Shown: positions 54,017-61,799 of the stretch, piece after piece
Numbering within the stretch: position 1 is the stretch's first letter
Layout: each line of letters starts with the position of its first letter
NCBI GenBank assembly: GCA_037190805.1
Contig: JBBCJR010000021.1
Location: forward strand, 48,286-112,285
Source of the DNA: JBBCJR01 sp037190805
GTDB lineage: Bacteria > Pseudomonadota > Alphaproteobacteria > Sphingomonadales > Sphingomonadaceae
DNA: 64,000 bases
Reading direction: 5' to 3'
Made by a program: the position numbers and the translations under genes
Notes under the pieces: model-generated
Told to the model about the DNA's origin: nothing
The model's database searches: none
Seen by the model: the letters and a program-made list of their open reading frames with translations, nothing else

Positions 54017-54979
54017 TATGGCTCCGGCCATGTTACGCACGCCTCTGTGCGGTATCACCTACCCCCGAGACCCAACGCTATCAAACTGCCAAGGCTCTAC
54101 GGGCAGCGACCTTGAAGCGCTTACCCCCGCAATGAACGCGAGGCTGGCATGCTTACCGGCTACCACATTTTACTGAGCTGCGAGCATTACCGGAACTTGT
54201 CAGTGGTAAATCGTCAGCTGATCTGATCCAGCGAATGACCAGTTAGTTGGCAGATGTGGGTGCCAGAATCTGATCCCCCCTTGGGACCCAACGGGCGCTT
54301 CGCGCAGCTACCGCCGCTGCGCCCTCTCCCTCTGTTTGACCCGCTGCAGCAGGTCGACATGATCGGGGAGGTGTCTATGGCCGTCTTACCGCTTTCGCTG
54401 GCGCACGTCGGAGCATGAGGTCAGGCGCTTTGAAGGGCCGAACACATCGCCCTCAAATGGTGGCCGCCGAAGGGCGGCAATGCCCGCTTCGGCAGGGCCG
54501 AAGCCAGCATGAGGCAGCTGGAAAGGATCAAACGGAAGACCATCGAGCAACGGCACTTGCAGCACCGCAAGCTCGCCGCTTAATACCAACCCCCTGATGA
54601 GGCCTGCACTCGCTGATTGCCGACTTCCGCTTGGAGAATCCCAAGCGAACCTTCAAGATACGACAATCAAGTTATGATCATCAGGCGGCCTGATAATTCC
54701 TCGCTCGCGTGACGCGCTTCAATTTACTCATCGCCACGTTTAGAATGACTGTCTTCTGTTCGATAGTCGATTCCATCCAATCAACGGACGACCGCTGTTG
54801 GTGACGAGTTCTGACAAGTGGAACGGCCGTTATGTTGCCGCTCCCCAACGCCGACACCAGTGTATTGAAATGTCTCCAATCCCACTTTTCATGCCTGGAA
54901 GCTGCCATTCTGGTTCGTTCGACGATGCGGGCGCCTTCACCCGCGCCAGCCTATACCATTCATTGCAGCGTCACTCACG
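54017..54979. other. Gene-poor stretch with short unassigned frames
   Basis: No gene can be supported here. A plus-strand frame ending at 54582 reads ALKWWPPKGGNARFGRAEAS then MRQLERIKRKTIEQRHLQHR and looks like the tail of a lost basic protein. A minus-strand frame at 54681-54908 is open for 75 codons without similarity I know. Both may be relics. Confidence 0.4.
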
Positions 54980-55451
54980 TCACGGTACTATGCTCATTTC
55001 CATCGCAGCCTTTGCTGTCGCCATCAGTTCATTATAGATACGCTGCTGCTCTTTCGTCATCTGCTGATCCTCATCAATCCTCTGATCAAGGGCGGCTTTA
55101 CCGGCGATGATGGGATATCGGCAGGCCTCATGACTCCGAATGGGAATGCCATAGGCGCTGGCTCCATCATAGTCGATTGATACCCGAACCTGATCCACCC
55201 CGTCGTCCTTCATCAACCATCGATCGACCGCTATTCGCTTGTAGGTCGACCGCGTATACGAGGATATCCGTCTCCGGATTATAGTCAGCTGGGATCAGAC
55301 ATTTTTTCAACCCCCACGGATCAGTGAAGTTGACCGGGTCATTCCCCGCATAAGCATAGAGGTTCATGCCGTCGGCGTAGCTGATGGGATCGATCTGGAA
55401 GAACCCGCCAAGGGTCGAGGAGCACATCCTCACCTTGTAGTGATAGAGGCG
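54980..55451 (-). pseudogene. C-terminal tail of an RHS-repeat protein, frameshifted
   Basis: The minus strand carries the RHS core end STLGGFFQIDPISYADGMNL then YAYAGNDPVNFTDPWG, followed by a variable tail (KKCLIPADYNPETDILVYAV). Near 55216 the plausible coding switches frame and continues VSIDYDGASAYGIPIRSHEA to a stop at 54980. RHS proteins deliver C-terminal toxins; this tail would be the toxin part, but no toxin family is recognised. The N-terminal bulk is gone, cut at about 55451 where an IS3 fragment begins. Confidence 0.7.
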
Positions 55452-56110
55452 CAGCACGCAGAAATTGGCACGAAAGACCCGAATATCCAGGGCATGTGTG
55501 GTCCTACGAGTTGGGCGCGCTTCGTTTGCCCTTCTCCGCTTCGCTTCGAACCCGTCGAAGGGCTTACGCATGACGGCCGCAAGTTCCGTATCCTGACCAT
55601 CATCGACGAAGCCAGCGGGGAGTGCCTGGCCCTGATCGTTGCGCGACAGCTCAGGCATGAAGATGTGCTGGCAGCATTGGCGGACCTGTTCGTCACGCGC
55701 GGCCCTCCGGCGCACATACGGTCGGACAATGGTCCTGAATTTATCGCCACGGCCGTCCAGCAATGGTTGGCGAAGATCGGCGTGAAAACGCTCTACATCA
55801 CACCGGGCAGCCCGTGGGAAAACGGCTACTGCGAGTCCTTCAACGGCTTGATGCGCGACGAGTTGCTCAAGGGTGAGATCTTCTACACGCTGGCCGAAGC
55901 CCGTATACTGATCGAAGCCTGGCGACGGCATTACAACACCGTCAGGCCGCATAGCTCGCTGGGCTATCGGCCGCCGGCCCCGCAAACGGCAACGCCGCCA
56001 TGGCCGCCCTCCGGTTCCACTTCGCTCCACCTGCGGCCAGCCATGGCGCCAGAGGCGACAATGCACTAACAGTCAAACCGGACCACTCGGTAGGGGGTCG
56101 GTCGGGGGCA
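55450..56110 (+). pseudogene. IS3-family orfB fragment with right end
   Basis: A frame up to the stop at 56069 carries most of an IS3 orfB catalytic core: THDGRKFRILTIIDEASGEC, HIRSDNGPEFIATAVQQWLA, GSPWENGYCESFNGLMRDEL and RPHSSLGYRPPAPQT. The DDE acids (IIDEA, SDNGPEF, CESF) are visible. Homology before 55563 (HVWSYE) is in another frame and orfA is missing. The end is near CCGGACCACTCGGTAGGGGG at 56077. Confidence 0.75.
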
Positions 56111-56185
56111 GATCAGGGCACTCCGACCATGAGGGGTGTTACAAAAATAAGAAATAAGTACAAAGCAGACTGGAGATCAGCGCCC

Positions 56186-57061
56186 ATGCTTTCTCTTCTT
56201 CGATCGATATCGATGAGCTTTGCAGTCACCGTGTTGGCCGTCTTGACCCCGATTGCAGCCCAAGCGAGCCAGGAGCGGCCCATGGACATCGTCCACGAGA
56301 TTGCGCCGAGTGGCGTACTGAGGGTCGCGATCAATTTCGGCAATTCAGTGCTGGCGCAGCGTGGCAAGAACGATGAACCGGAAGGTGTATCCGTCGGCTT
56401 GGCGCGCGAACTAGCACGCCGCCTGCGTGTCGAGGTGCGGTTCACGAGCTATGACAGTGCTGGAGATGTCGTGGCGGCTGTTAACGGCGATCATGGATGG
56501 GATCTTGCCTTCCTCGCGATCGACCCAAAGCGCGCCGAGACGATCGATTATAGCCCGCCCTATGTGATTATCGAAGGAGTCTACATGGTGCCGGCGACTT
56601 CGCCGATCATCAGCAACGATCAGGTAGACCGGGCAGGTGTGCGCGTGGCGGTTGGGCGGAACTCCGCCTATGACCTTTATCTCGGTCGTCAACTCAAACA
56701 TGCCACGCGGGTGTTCGCGCCAACGTCGCGGGGCGCGATCGAACTGTTCGAGAAGGACCATCTCGAAGTGTGTGCCTCTGTGCGCCAACCGCTAGAGGCC
56801 TTCGCGCGAGGGCGGAGCGATGTCCGTATTCTCCCCGGCCAGTTCATGACAATCCGGCAGGCAATGGCATTGCCCAAGGGGCGCAATGAAGCTGTGCGCT
56901 ATATTCACGCCTTTGTCGAAGAAATGAAAGCCTCCGGCTTTGTTGGCCGTGAATTGCAGCGCAGCGGTCAGGGAGACGCGGCAGTCGCACCGCCCTCTAG
57001 GTTGGGGACTCATTTGCTCGACTCGGCGACGACAGCGACAAGAGCGATATCGGTGAGATAG
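56186..57061 (+). CDS. Family 3 extracellular solute-binding protein, 3' end altered
   Basis: A 291-residue protein with a signal peptide (ending PIAAQAS) and the periplasmic-binding fold of polar amino acid transporters: VLRVAINFGNSVLAQRGKND, GVSVGLARELARRLRVEVRF, WDLAFLAIDPKRAETIDYSP. GGAG precedes the ATG at 56186. The last 20 or so residues (LGTHLLDSATTATRAISVR) are encoded antisense to the tail of an IS5-type transposase, so the natural C-terminus was probably replaced by the IS. No permease or ATPase gene follows. Confidence 0.78.
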   Translation: MLSLLRSISMSFAVTVLAVLTPIAAQASQERPMDIVHEIAPSGVLRVAINFGNSVLAQRGKNDEPEGVSVGLARELARRLRVEVRFTSYDSAGDVVAAVNGDHGWDLAFLAIDPKRAETIDYSPPYVIIEGVYMVPATSPIISNDQVDRAGVRVAVGRNSAYDLYLGRQLKHATRVFAPTSRGAIELFEKDHLEVCASVRQPLEAFARGRSDVRILPGQFMTIRQAMALPKGRNEAVRYIHAFVEEMKASGFVGRELQRSGQGDAAVAPPSRLGTHLLDSATTATRAISVR

Positions 57062-57113
57062 TTCTGAACGTGTGGGTCGTAGCGGGTGGCGACCCGCTGC
57101 CAGTCCTTCAGAC
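57003..57113 (-). pseudogene. Tail of an IS5-family transposase
   Basis: On the minus strand LKDWQRVATRYDPHVQNYLT then DIALVAVVAESSK and a stop matches the last residues of IS5/IS427-type transposases (RRVATRYDK..NYLA). Only the 3' end is left. It overlaps the end of the solute-binding protein gene on the other strand. Confidence 0.65.
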
Positions 57114-57142
57114 ATCAAATTTTTGATTCTATTGGGAGAATT

Positions 57143-57187
57143 TGGTGGACGCACTAGGGCTCGAACCTAGGACCCGCTGATTAAGAG
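57143..57187 (-). tRNA. 3' half of tRNA-Lys(CUU): element attachment site
   Basis: The minus strand reads CTCTTAATCAGCGGGTCC, then a T arm with TTCGAGC, then TGCGTCC-A-CCA. That is a tRNA-Lys with anticodon CUU from the anticodon loop (position 32) to the encoded CCA, 45 bp in all. The 5' half is absent: the sequence before it (57188 onwards) does not form D arm or acceptor. It is therefore not a working gene but the direct-repeat copy left when a P4-type element integrates into a tRNA 3' end. The element's integrase is at 59409. Confidence 0.85.
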
Positions 57188-57705
57188 CGTGGCTTAAGCT
57201 CTTGTTATTACTAGTCAATCTGCGTCATTTTGCATCTTGGGGAACACGAAAACGTATCTTCGACCCGCTGATTCCGAGGCGTATTGCTTCACGTCCATTC
57301 ATGCAAGTTCGGGCGTCCGGGACCCCCTTGATACCCACACGGAAGATCGCCGATTTTCTGGGTATCAGAGCGATGGAGGGATGGCGTAGAGGCTTATCCA
57401 CCAGCCTCGCCGCATCGTCATATCGATCATAGGTGTCTGCGTCAGGAAAAATCCCGGCGACGTTATGATGGTGACCTCGTGCCGGTTGGTAACGGCTTCG
57501 TTATCTGCGCGAGGCGAAAGTCACGAAGTCGTTATTTGTCTCGTGATATGGCCTCTGGCGCCCACAATGTCGCTTAGCGATAGATATTCCCGATCGGTAA
57601 AAATCCTATTGCTGTATCGCTCGAACCCATAAAATTTACCGACCGGGAATATTATCCTTGCATCAGGGCGAAAAAGCTCATAATGTCCCGATCGGGAAAA
57701 CCATT
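57188..57705. other. Element left end: inverted and direct repeats, no gene
   Basis: There is no convincing gene. GACCCGCTGATT occurs in the tRNA fragment (57171-57182) and again at 57262-57273. TGATACCCA (57329-57337) is repeated inverted as TGGGTATCA (57359-57367). Such repeats near an attachment site may be integrase arm sites. The right part holds the HipB operators. Confidence 0.45.
57584..57700. promoter_or_regulatory. Three repeated operators upstream of hipB
   Basis: Site 1, ATATTCCCGATCGGTAAA (57584-57601), and site 2 in reverse, ATATTCCCGGTCGGTAAA (57635-57652), differ at one base. Site 3, TGTCCCGATCGGGAAAA (57684-57700), ends 5 bp before the antitoxin ATG. The shared core is TCCCGATCGGKA. 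HipB dimers typically bind several such palindromes to repress hipBA, so this is a strong autoregulation candidate. Confidence 0.75.
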
Positions 57706-57912
57706 ATGCTTAACACTGACGCCATAGGAAAAATCGTGCGTGAGGAGCGCAAGGCGCTGGGTTTGCGTCAGGCAGAGCTTGCCGCTGCCAGCGGCGTTGG
57801 CGTGCGTTTCCTTGTGGACTTGGAACGAGGAAAGCCGACGGTCCAGCTTGGCCGGGTTCTGGCGGTGCTCGCGGCGCTGGGGTGCTCGCTCGATATTCGG
57901 CGACCGCAATGA
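57706..57912 (+). CDS. hipB: HipB-type antitoxin (XRE-family regulator)
   Basis: A 68-residue helix-turn-helix protein: IGKIVREERKALGLRQAELA then AASGVGVRFLVDLERGKPTV is the XRE domain. The end VLAVLAALGCSLDIRRP is typical of HipB-like antitoxins. It should neutralise and co-repress with HipA. ATG 57706 is just after operator 3. A longer frame from a TTG at 57658 would run through that operator and is not likely. Its stop overlaps the hipA start (ATGA). Confidence 0.87.
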   Translation: MLNTDAIGKIVREERKALGLRQAELAAASGVGVRFLVDLERGKPTVQLGRVLAVLAALGCSLDIRRPQ

Positions 57913-59186
57913 GCGGGCAAATCCTCGCTTGCCTGAGCGTCTGGTGGGGAAAGCGTATCGCCGGGACGCTTTCGATCGATCGCGGCGGTGCGATGCACTT
58001 TGTCTATGCGCCCGATTGGCTGACCGATACCGCCGCCCCGGACTTGTCGCGGGCGATGCCCAAGCGCGAAGTCGAATATGATGACGGGATATGCAAGGCG
58101 GTATTCGGCGGCCTGCTTCCCGAGGAAGGGCAGCGCACCGCGATTGCTCGCGCACTGGGGGTTTCTCCCGACAATCCATTTCGATTGTTGGCGGCCTTGG
58201 GGGGAGATGTTGCGGGTGCGCTCGCGTTCCTGCCAACAGGCGAATATCCACCACAGGCGATGGCGGGCGACCCGGAGCCCTTGGACGATACCGCGCTTAG
58301 CGAGTTGATCGAGCGGCTGCCACGTGTCCCCATGCTTGCCGGGGAGGGCGGCGCACGTCTTAGTCTGGCCGGTGCACAATCCAAGCTGCCGGTCGTGCTT
58401 GTCGGTGGCGAGATCGCCGTTCCGTTGCCCGGCCAGCCTTCAACCCATCTGATAAAACCCGAACCGGATCGCTTTCCCGGTCTTGCTGCGAATGAAGCCT
58501 TTTGCCTCGCCCTTGCGCGCGCCGTTGGCCTTGATGCCGTCGATGCCCAATGGAGACAGGTCAACGGGCGGCCCTATCTGCTTGTGACCCGCTACGATCG
58601 CGTGGCAGCGGACGGCGAAGTCCGGCGGTTACATCAGGAGGACTTTGCGCAGGCTCTCGGCGTTCCATCGAACCGCAAATATGCGGCTGAAGGCGGGCCG
58701 GTGTTTCGGGACTGCTTTGCCTTACTGCGCGAGGCGGCGGCACGTCCGGTGCTTGAGGTGTTAAAGCTGGTCGATGCGGCCATCTTCAACGTCATCATCG
58801 GCAACGCCGACGCCCATGCGAAGAATTTCAGCCTGCTGCGGCAGGAGGATGGCGGAGGTTCTATTGCCCTCGCGCCGCTCTATGATTTGGTCGGCACGGT
58901 GATGTGGCCCGAGTTGTCTCCGCGTTTCGCAATGACGTTCGGCGGGGCAGGGACATTGGAGCAGTTGGAGGCCAAGCATTTCGATCGGTTTGCAGCCGAT
59001 GCGGGCGTTGCAGCGCCCTTCGTGCGGCGTCGGGCATCGCAACTGGCGGAAGCCGTGGCCGATGCGATCGGGCGCGCCTTGACTGTTCCGGGCCTTGATG
59101 ATCGGGATTCTATCGCTGCACAGGCAGACTTCGTTTGGGATCGTGCCCAGCGTTTTGCACTCAAGGCGAACGCGCGGGACCGATAG
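57909..59186 (+). CDS. hipA: HipA-type serine/threonine kinase toxin
   Basis: A 425-residue kinase. The N-terminal couple domain (VWWGKRIAGTLSIDRG) precedes RLSLAGAQSKLPVVLV, the loop that holds the autophosphorylated serine in HipA. STHLIKPEPDRFPGLAANEA binds ATP, the catalytic loop is IGNADAHAKNFSLL, and LAPLYDLVGT carries the metal-binding Asp. All catalytic parts are present, so the toxin is probably active. HipA of E. coli phosphorylates glutamyl-tRNA synthetase and causes persistence; other HipA proteins target other synthetases. The position between the attachment site and the integrase suggests that it stabilises the element. Confidence 0.9.
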   Translation: MSGQILACLSVWWGKRIAGTLSIDRGGAMHFVYAPDWLTDTAAPDLSRAMPKREVEYDDGICKAVFGGLLPEEGQRTAIARALGVSPDNPFRLLAALGGDVAGALAFLPTGEYPPQAMAGDPEPLDDTALSELIERLPRVPMLAGEGGARLSLAGAQSKLPVVLVGGEIAVPLPGQPSTHLIKPEPDRFPGLAANEAFCLALARAVGLDAVDAQWRQVNGRPYLLVTRYDRVAADGEVRRLHQEDFAQALGVPSNRKYAAEGGPVFRDCFALLREAAARPVLEVLKLVDAAIFNVIIGNADAHAKNFSLLRQEDGGGSIALAPLYDLVGTVMWPELSPRFAMTFGGAGTLEQLEAKHFDRFAADAGVAAPFVRRRASQLAEAVADAIGRALTVPGLDDRDSIAAQADFVWDRAQRFALKANARDR

Positions 59187-59223
59187 CCGACGCGCAATCG
59201 CGTGAGTCCGAAAACCCAAAATC

Positions 59224-59237
59224 AGTGCCGCGGCACT
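59224..59237. repeat. 14-bp perfect palindrome after hipA
   Basis: AGTGCCGCGGCACT is self-complementary over all 14 bases, 37 bp after the hipA stop. It could be a terminator stem or a binding site for a dimeric protein ahead of the integrase gene. Confidence 0.4.
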
Positions 59238-59386
59238 TGGTTTGAGTATCGTCATGTCGGCTCGGTCTAAAGCACCCCCCGGTCATGGGCGGCATGGTCA
59301 AATCGCATCGCGCTGCATTTTCCCGATGCAGGTCCTTCAGACACTGGGAATTTCTTTGAGATTGGCTGATTTCCATGATTATTGAG

Positions 59387-59408
59387 GTGTCATTCGAAAG
59401 GATGACAC
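59387..59408 (+). promoter_or_regulatory. Hairpin enclosing the ribosome site of the integrase gene
   Basis: GTGTCAT (59387-59393) pairs with ATGACAC (59402-59408), directly followed by the start codon at 59409. The loop TCGAAAGG contains the Shine-Dalgarno sequence. Compared with the copy at 46377, stem positions 4 and 6 change from T-A to C-G and A-T to G-C on both arms, keeping the pairing. This supports a conserved RNA (or palindromic DNA) structure that controls integrase expression. Confidence 0.7.
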
Positions 59409-60563
59409 ATGCAGAAGGCCCTGACCAACAAGACACTTGAAGCCCTGAAACCGCAGTCGAAACGCTATGAGGTTCATGATCTTCATTGCCCCGGAATGAG
59501 CGTTCGGGTCTCGGCGCAGGGGCAAAAGGTCTTCTCGGTTAAGTTCCGCTACGGGCTGGATCAGAAGCGCATGAAGCTGGGCGTTTTCCCGCGCATCACA
59601 TTGGCCACGGCACGCGAGAAGGCGATGGATATCTTGCGTCAGGTCGATGAGGGCATTGACCCGACCAAGCGTCGGCGCGCGACCGACATGAAGGTCGAGA
59701 TAATATGTCGCGAGTTCATCCGCCTCCATGCGCAGCCACGCAACAAGAGCTGGCGCGAGGCCGAGCGCATCTTGGAACGCGAATTTGTCGGCACGTTCGG
59801 TCAGTGCGATATCCGCGAGATCAAGCGGTTCGACGTGGTCGAGTTAATGGACGGTGCGATTGCGCGCGGATCGGCATATCAGGCAAACCGCATCCTTTCT
59901 CACATTCGCAAGCTGTTCAATTGGTGCGTCGAGCGCGGGATTGTCGAGCGAAGTCCGATCGTGGGATTGAAGCCGCCGACGAAGGAAATATCCCGCGAAC
60001 GCGCCTTGGACGACGATGAGGTGACGCGCTTGCTACGTGCGTGCCGTGATGATGTTTATCCGTTTCGCCAGTATGTACCGATCTTGCTGGCAACGGCGCA
60101 GCGCAGGGGCGAACTGGCCGAAATGCGTTGGAGCGAAATCGACTTCGAGGCCAAGATATGGGTTATCCCTTCCAATCGCGCCAAGAACGGTAAACAGCAT
60201 GTCGTGCCGCTTAGCGCCTTTGCGTTGAAGATGCTTGCCGATGTGCCGCGCTTCCTCAACTGCGACTATGTTTTCACGACCACGCGAACCTCTCCTGTCA
60301 GCGGGTTTTCAAAGGCCCTGCGCCGCCTGTCCGAACGGTCGCGGACATCCCAATGGCGATGGCACGACCTGCGCCGCACCGCCGCTTCGGGGATGGCTCG
60401 GCAAGATGTCGCGCCACATGTCGTCGAAAAAATCCTGAACCACGTCAGCGGCATCATTTCAGGCGTCGCCGCAGTATATAATCGCCACGGTTATGATAAG
60501 GAGAAGGTCGCGGCGTTGGAGGGATGGGGGCAAATGCTTGAGCGACTTGACCGGGAACAGTGA
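59409..60563 (+). CDS. int: P4-type tyrosine integrase
   Basis: A 384-residue tyrosine recombinase. It has the arm-binding DUF4102-like N-terminus (KRYEVHDLHCPGMSVRVSAQ), a SAM-like core-binding domain (about 95-190) and the catalytic domain. In the latter are R in LATAQRRGELAEMRW, HDLRRT (His and Arg), NHVSG and the nucleophile tyrosine in AAVYNRHGY. It should drive insertion and excision at the tRNA-Lys site 2.2 kb to the left. The gene is intact. Confidence 0.93.
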   Translation: MQKALTNKTLEALKPQSKRYEVHDLHCPGMSVRVSAQGQKVFSVKFRYGLDQKRMKLGVFPRITLATAREKAMDILRQVDEGIDPTKRRRATDMKVEIICREFIRLHAQPRNKSWREAERILEREFVGTFGQCDIREIKRFDVVELMDGAIARGSAYQANRILSHIRKLFNWCVERGIVERSPIVGLKPPTKEISRERALDDDEVTRLLRACRDDVYPFRQYVPILLATAQRRGELAEMRWSEIDFEAKIWVIPSNRAKNGKQHVVPLSAFALKMLADVPRFLNCDYVFTTTRTSPVSGFSKALRRLSERSRTSQWRWHDLRRTAASGMARQDVAPHVVEKILNHVSGIISGVAAVYNRHGYDKEKVAALEGWGQMLERLDREQ

Positions 60564-61278
60564 CGAACCGTTTGGCGACGATTCCATTCTTAGAATCGCG
60601 GGAATTGCAGGTGTGGCCGACGATCCCGACGCGATCGCCCGGCTGAAGGAAGCGCTCGTTCCCCTCGGTCGGGAATTTCGCCGCGTCATCTCGATCACGC
60701 CTTCCGAACTCGACCGCTCGCCATCGAAAGCCTCACTTTCCCAGCGGCTTGATTGGCTCGACACGCAGGTTCTCAATCCGCTGTTGAAGCTCATTCCCGC
60801 GCTGCATCCCGACAACCGCTTCATGCTGTCGCTATGGCCGCAGGAAGTGGACCCGGACCTGATGCCCAACCTCGATGAGGTAACGAAGCATCTCGACCAT
60901 CTCCAATTGCTGGCGCAGCACGTCGCCGTAATGCTTACGGTCTACAGGCGATTGGACTTACCGCATGGTGCCTTGATCCGGCATCATATCGTGGCCGCTT
61001 CGGTAGAGGCGCTGGCGCGCGCGCTGCCCGGCCTCAAGCCGCGTCGCGGCACCTATGACAAGGAAACGAAAGGCTTCAACGGCGTCTATCCGGACGTCAT
61101 TCGCGCGATCTACAAAGAGATCACCGGCGAGGACGAACAGCTCGACCGCCTCATCAAGGAGCAAGTGGACGAACTACGTAATCCGACTCCGCCTGATCCC
61201 GATCCGCGATACAGCAGCTATCACAATATGCTGCGAAGCTCGATCGGCCGGTCTTTGGAGGATGACGCCGTCGATTGA
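60538..61278 (+). CDS. Unknown element-encoded protein (about 246 aa)
   Basis: A soluble protein overlapping the integrase end by 26 nt. A TTG at 60538 behind a purine-rich stretch is the likely start; an ATG at 60493 lies deeper in the integrase gene. It is acidic with long helices (SQRLDWLDTQVLNPLLKLIP, VTKHLDHLQLLAQHVAVMLT) and ends in a polar tail. No family is recognised. Genes of this size next to integrases in similar elements are usually annotated as hypothetical. A role in replication, excision or defence cannot be told. Confidence 0.65.
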   Translation: MSDLTGNSDEPFGDDSILRIAGIAGVADDPDAIARLKEALVPLGREFRRVISITPSELDRSPSKASLSQRLDWLDTQVLNPLLKLIPALHPDNRFMLSLWPQEVDPDLMPNLDEVTKHLDHLQLLAQHVAVMLTVYRRLDLPHGALIRHHIVAASVEALARALPGLKPRRGTYDKETKGFNGVYPDVIRAIYKEITGEDEQLDRLIKEQVDELRNPTPPDPDPRYSSYHNMLRSSIGRSLEDDAVD

Positions 61279-61419
61279 AGCCTGATCGGCATCGATCGTG
61301 CCACGCCATGAACACCACATGGGAATTCGCCGTCTCGCGTTCACTACCCACTGTAGAATCTCTTCGCCGTCTGGGAATATTTCGTTGCCGTCAATTACGA
61401 CAACGAAAGGAAATTCGAC

Positions 61420-61629
61420 ATGACGGCACCACCGCCAAACAAGATATTGCTGACGCGACAGGACTTGCCGCGCCTTGGCCTCAATCTCTCACCATCCACT
61501 TTGCTGCGGCTCGAGGCGGCGGGGCAATTCCCGAAGCGCGTCCGCATTGGTGCGCATTCGGTGGCTTGGTTGGCATCGGAAATCCATGAGCATATCGCCA
61601 AGCTCGCCGCTGAGCGAGGTGCGCCATGA
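61420..61629 (+). CDS. alpA: AlpA-family DNA-binding protein (excisionase-like)
   Basis: A 69-residue winged-helix protein of the AlpA/CP4-57 regulator family: LLTRQDLPRLGLNLSPSTLL, RLEAAGQFPKRVRIGAHSVA then WLASEIHEHI. AlpA proteins act as excisionase or turn on the integrase of P4-like elements. AAGGAAATTCG lies before the ATG. It overlaps the next gene as ATGA. The gap 61279-61419 probably holds its promoter. Confidence 0.88.
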   Translation: MTAPPPNKILLTRQDLPRLGLNLSPSTLLRLEAAGQFPKRVRIGAHSVAWLASEIHEHIAKLAAERGAP

Positions 61630-61799
61630 GACGCCTTATCAAATGCGAATACACCGATGTTCGCACAGGTGAGACTTGGGTTCGGGTCTTCGAGTTCGAT
61701 GCTGCAACGGGCGAACGTTACGACGATGCCAAAAAGGAAATCGAGAATGCGCCGCTTCCTGATCCGAAGCGCCCATATTGGGGAGGGCGTGACCAATGA
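61626..61799 (+). CDS. Small unknown protein (57 aa) in the replication cluster
   Basis: A 57-residue frame (RRLIKCEYTDVRTGETWVRV) overlapping alpA at its start and the primase gene at its end, both by ATGA. The tight coupling is the main evidence that it is real. The family is unknown. Confidence 0.6.
   Translation: MRRLIKCEYTDVRTGETWVRVFEFDAATGERYDDAKKEIENAPLPDPKRPYWGGRDQ

Noticed and set aside
55452..56066. Minus-strand continuation of the RHS frame upstream
   Set aside because: This part is antisense to the IS3 orfB core; only the portion below 55451 has RHS similarity.
57143..57187. Complete tRNA gene
   Set aside because: Only anticodon loop to CCA is present; D arm, 5' acceptor strand and half of the anticodon stem are missing.
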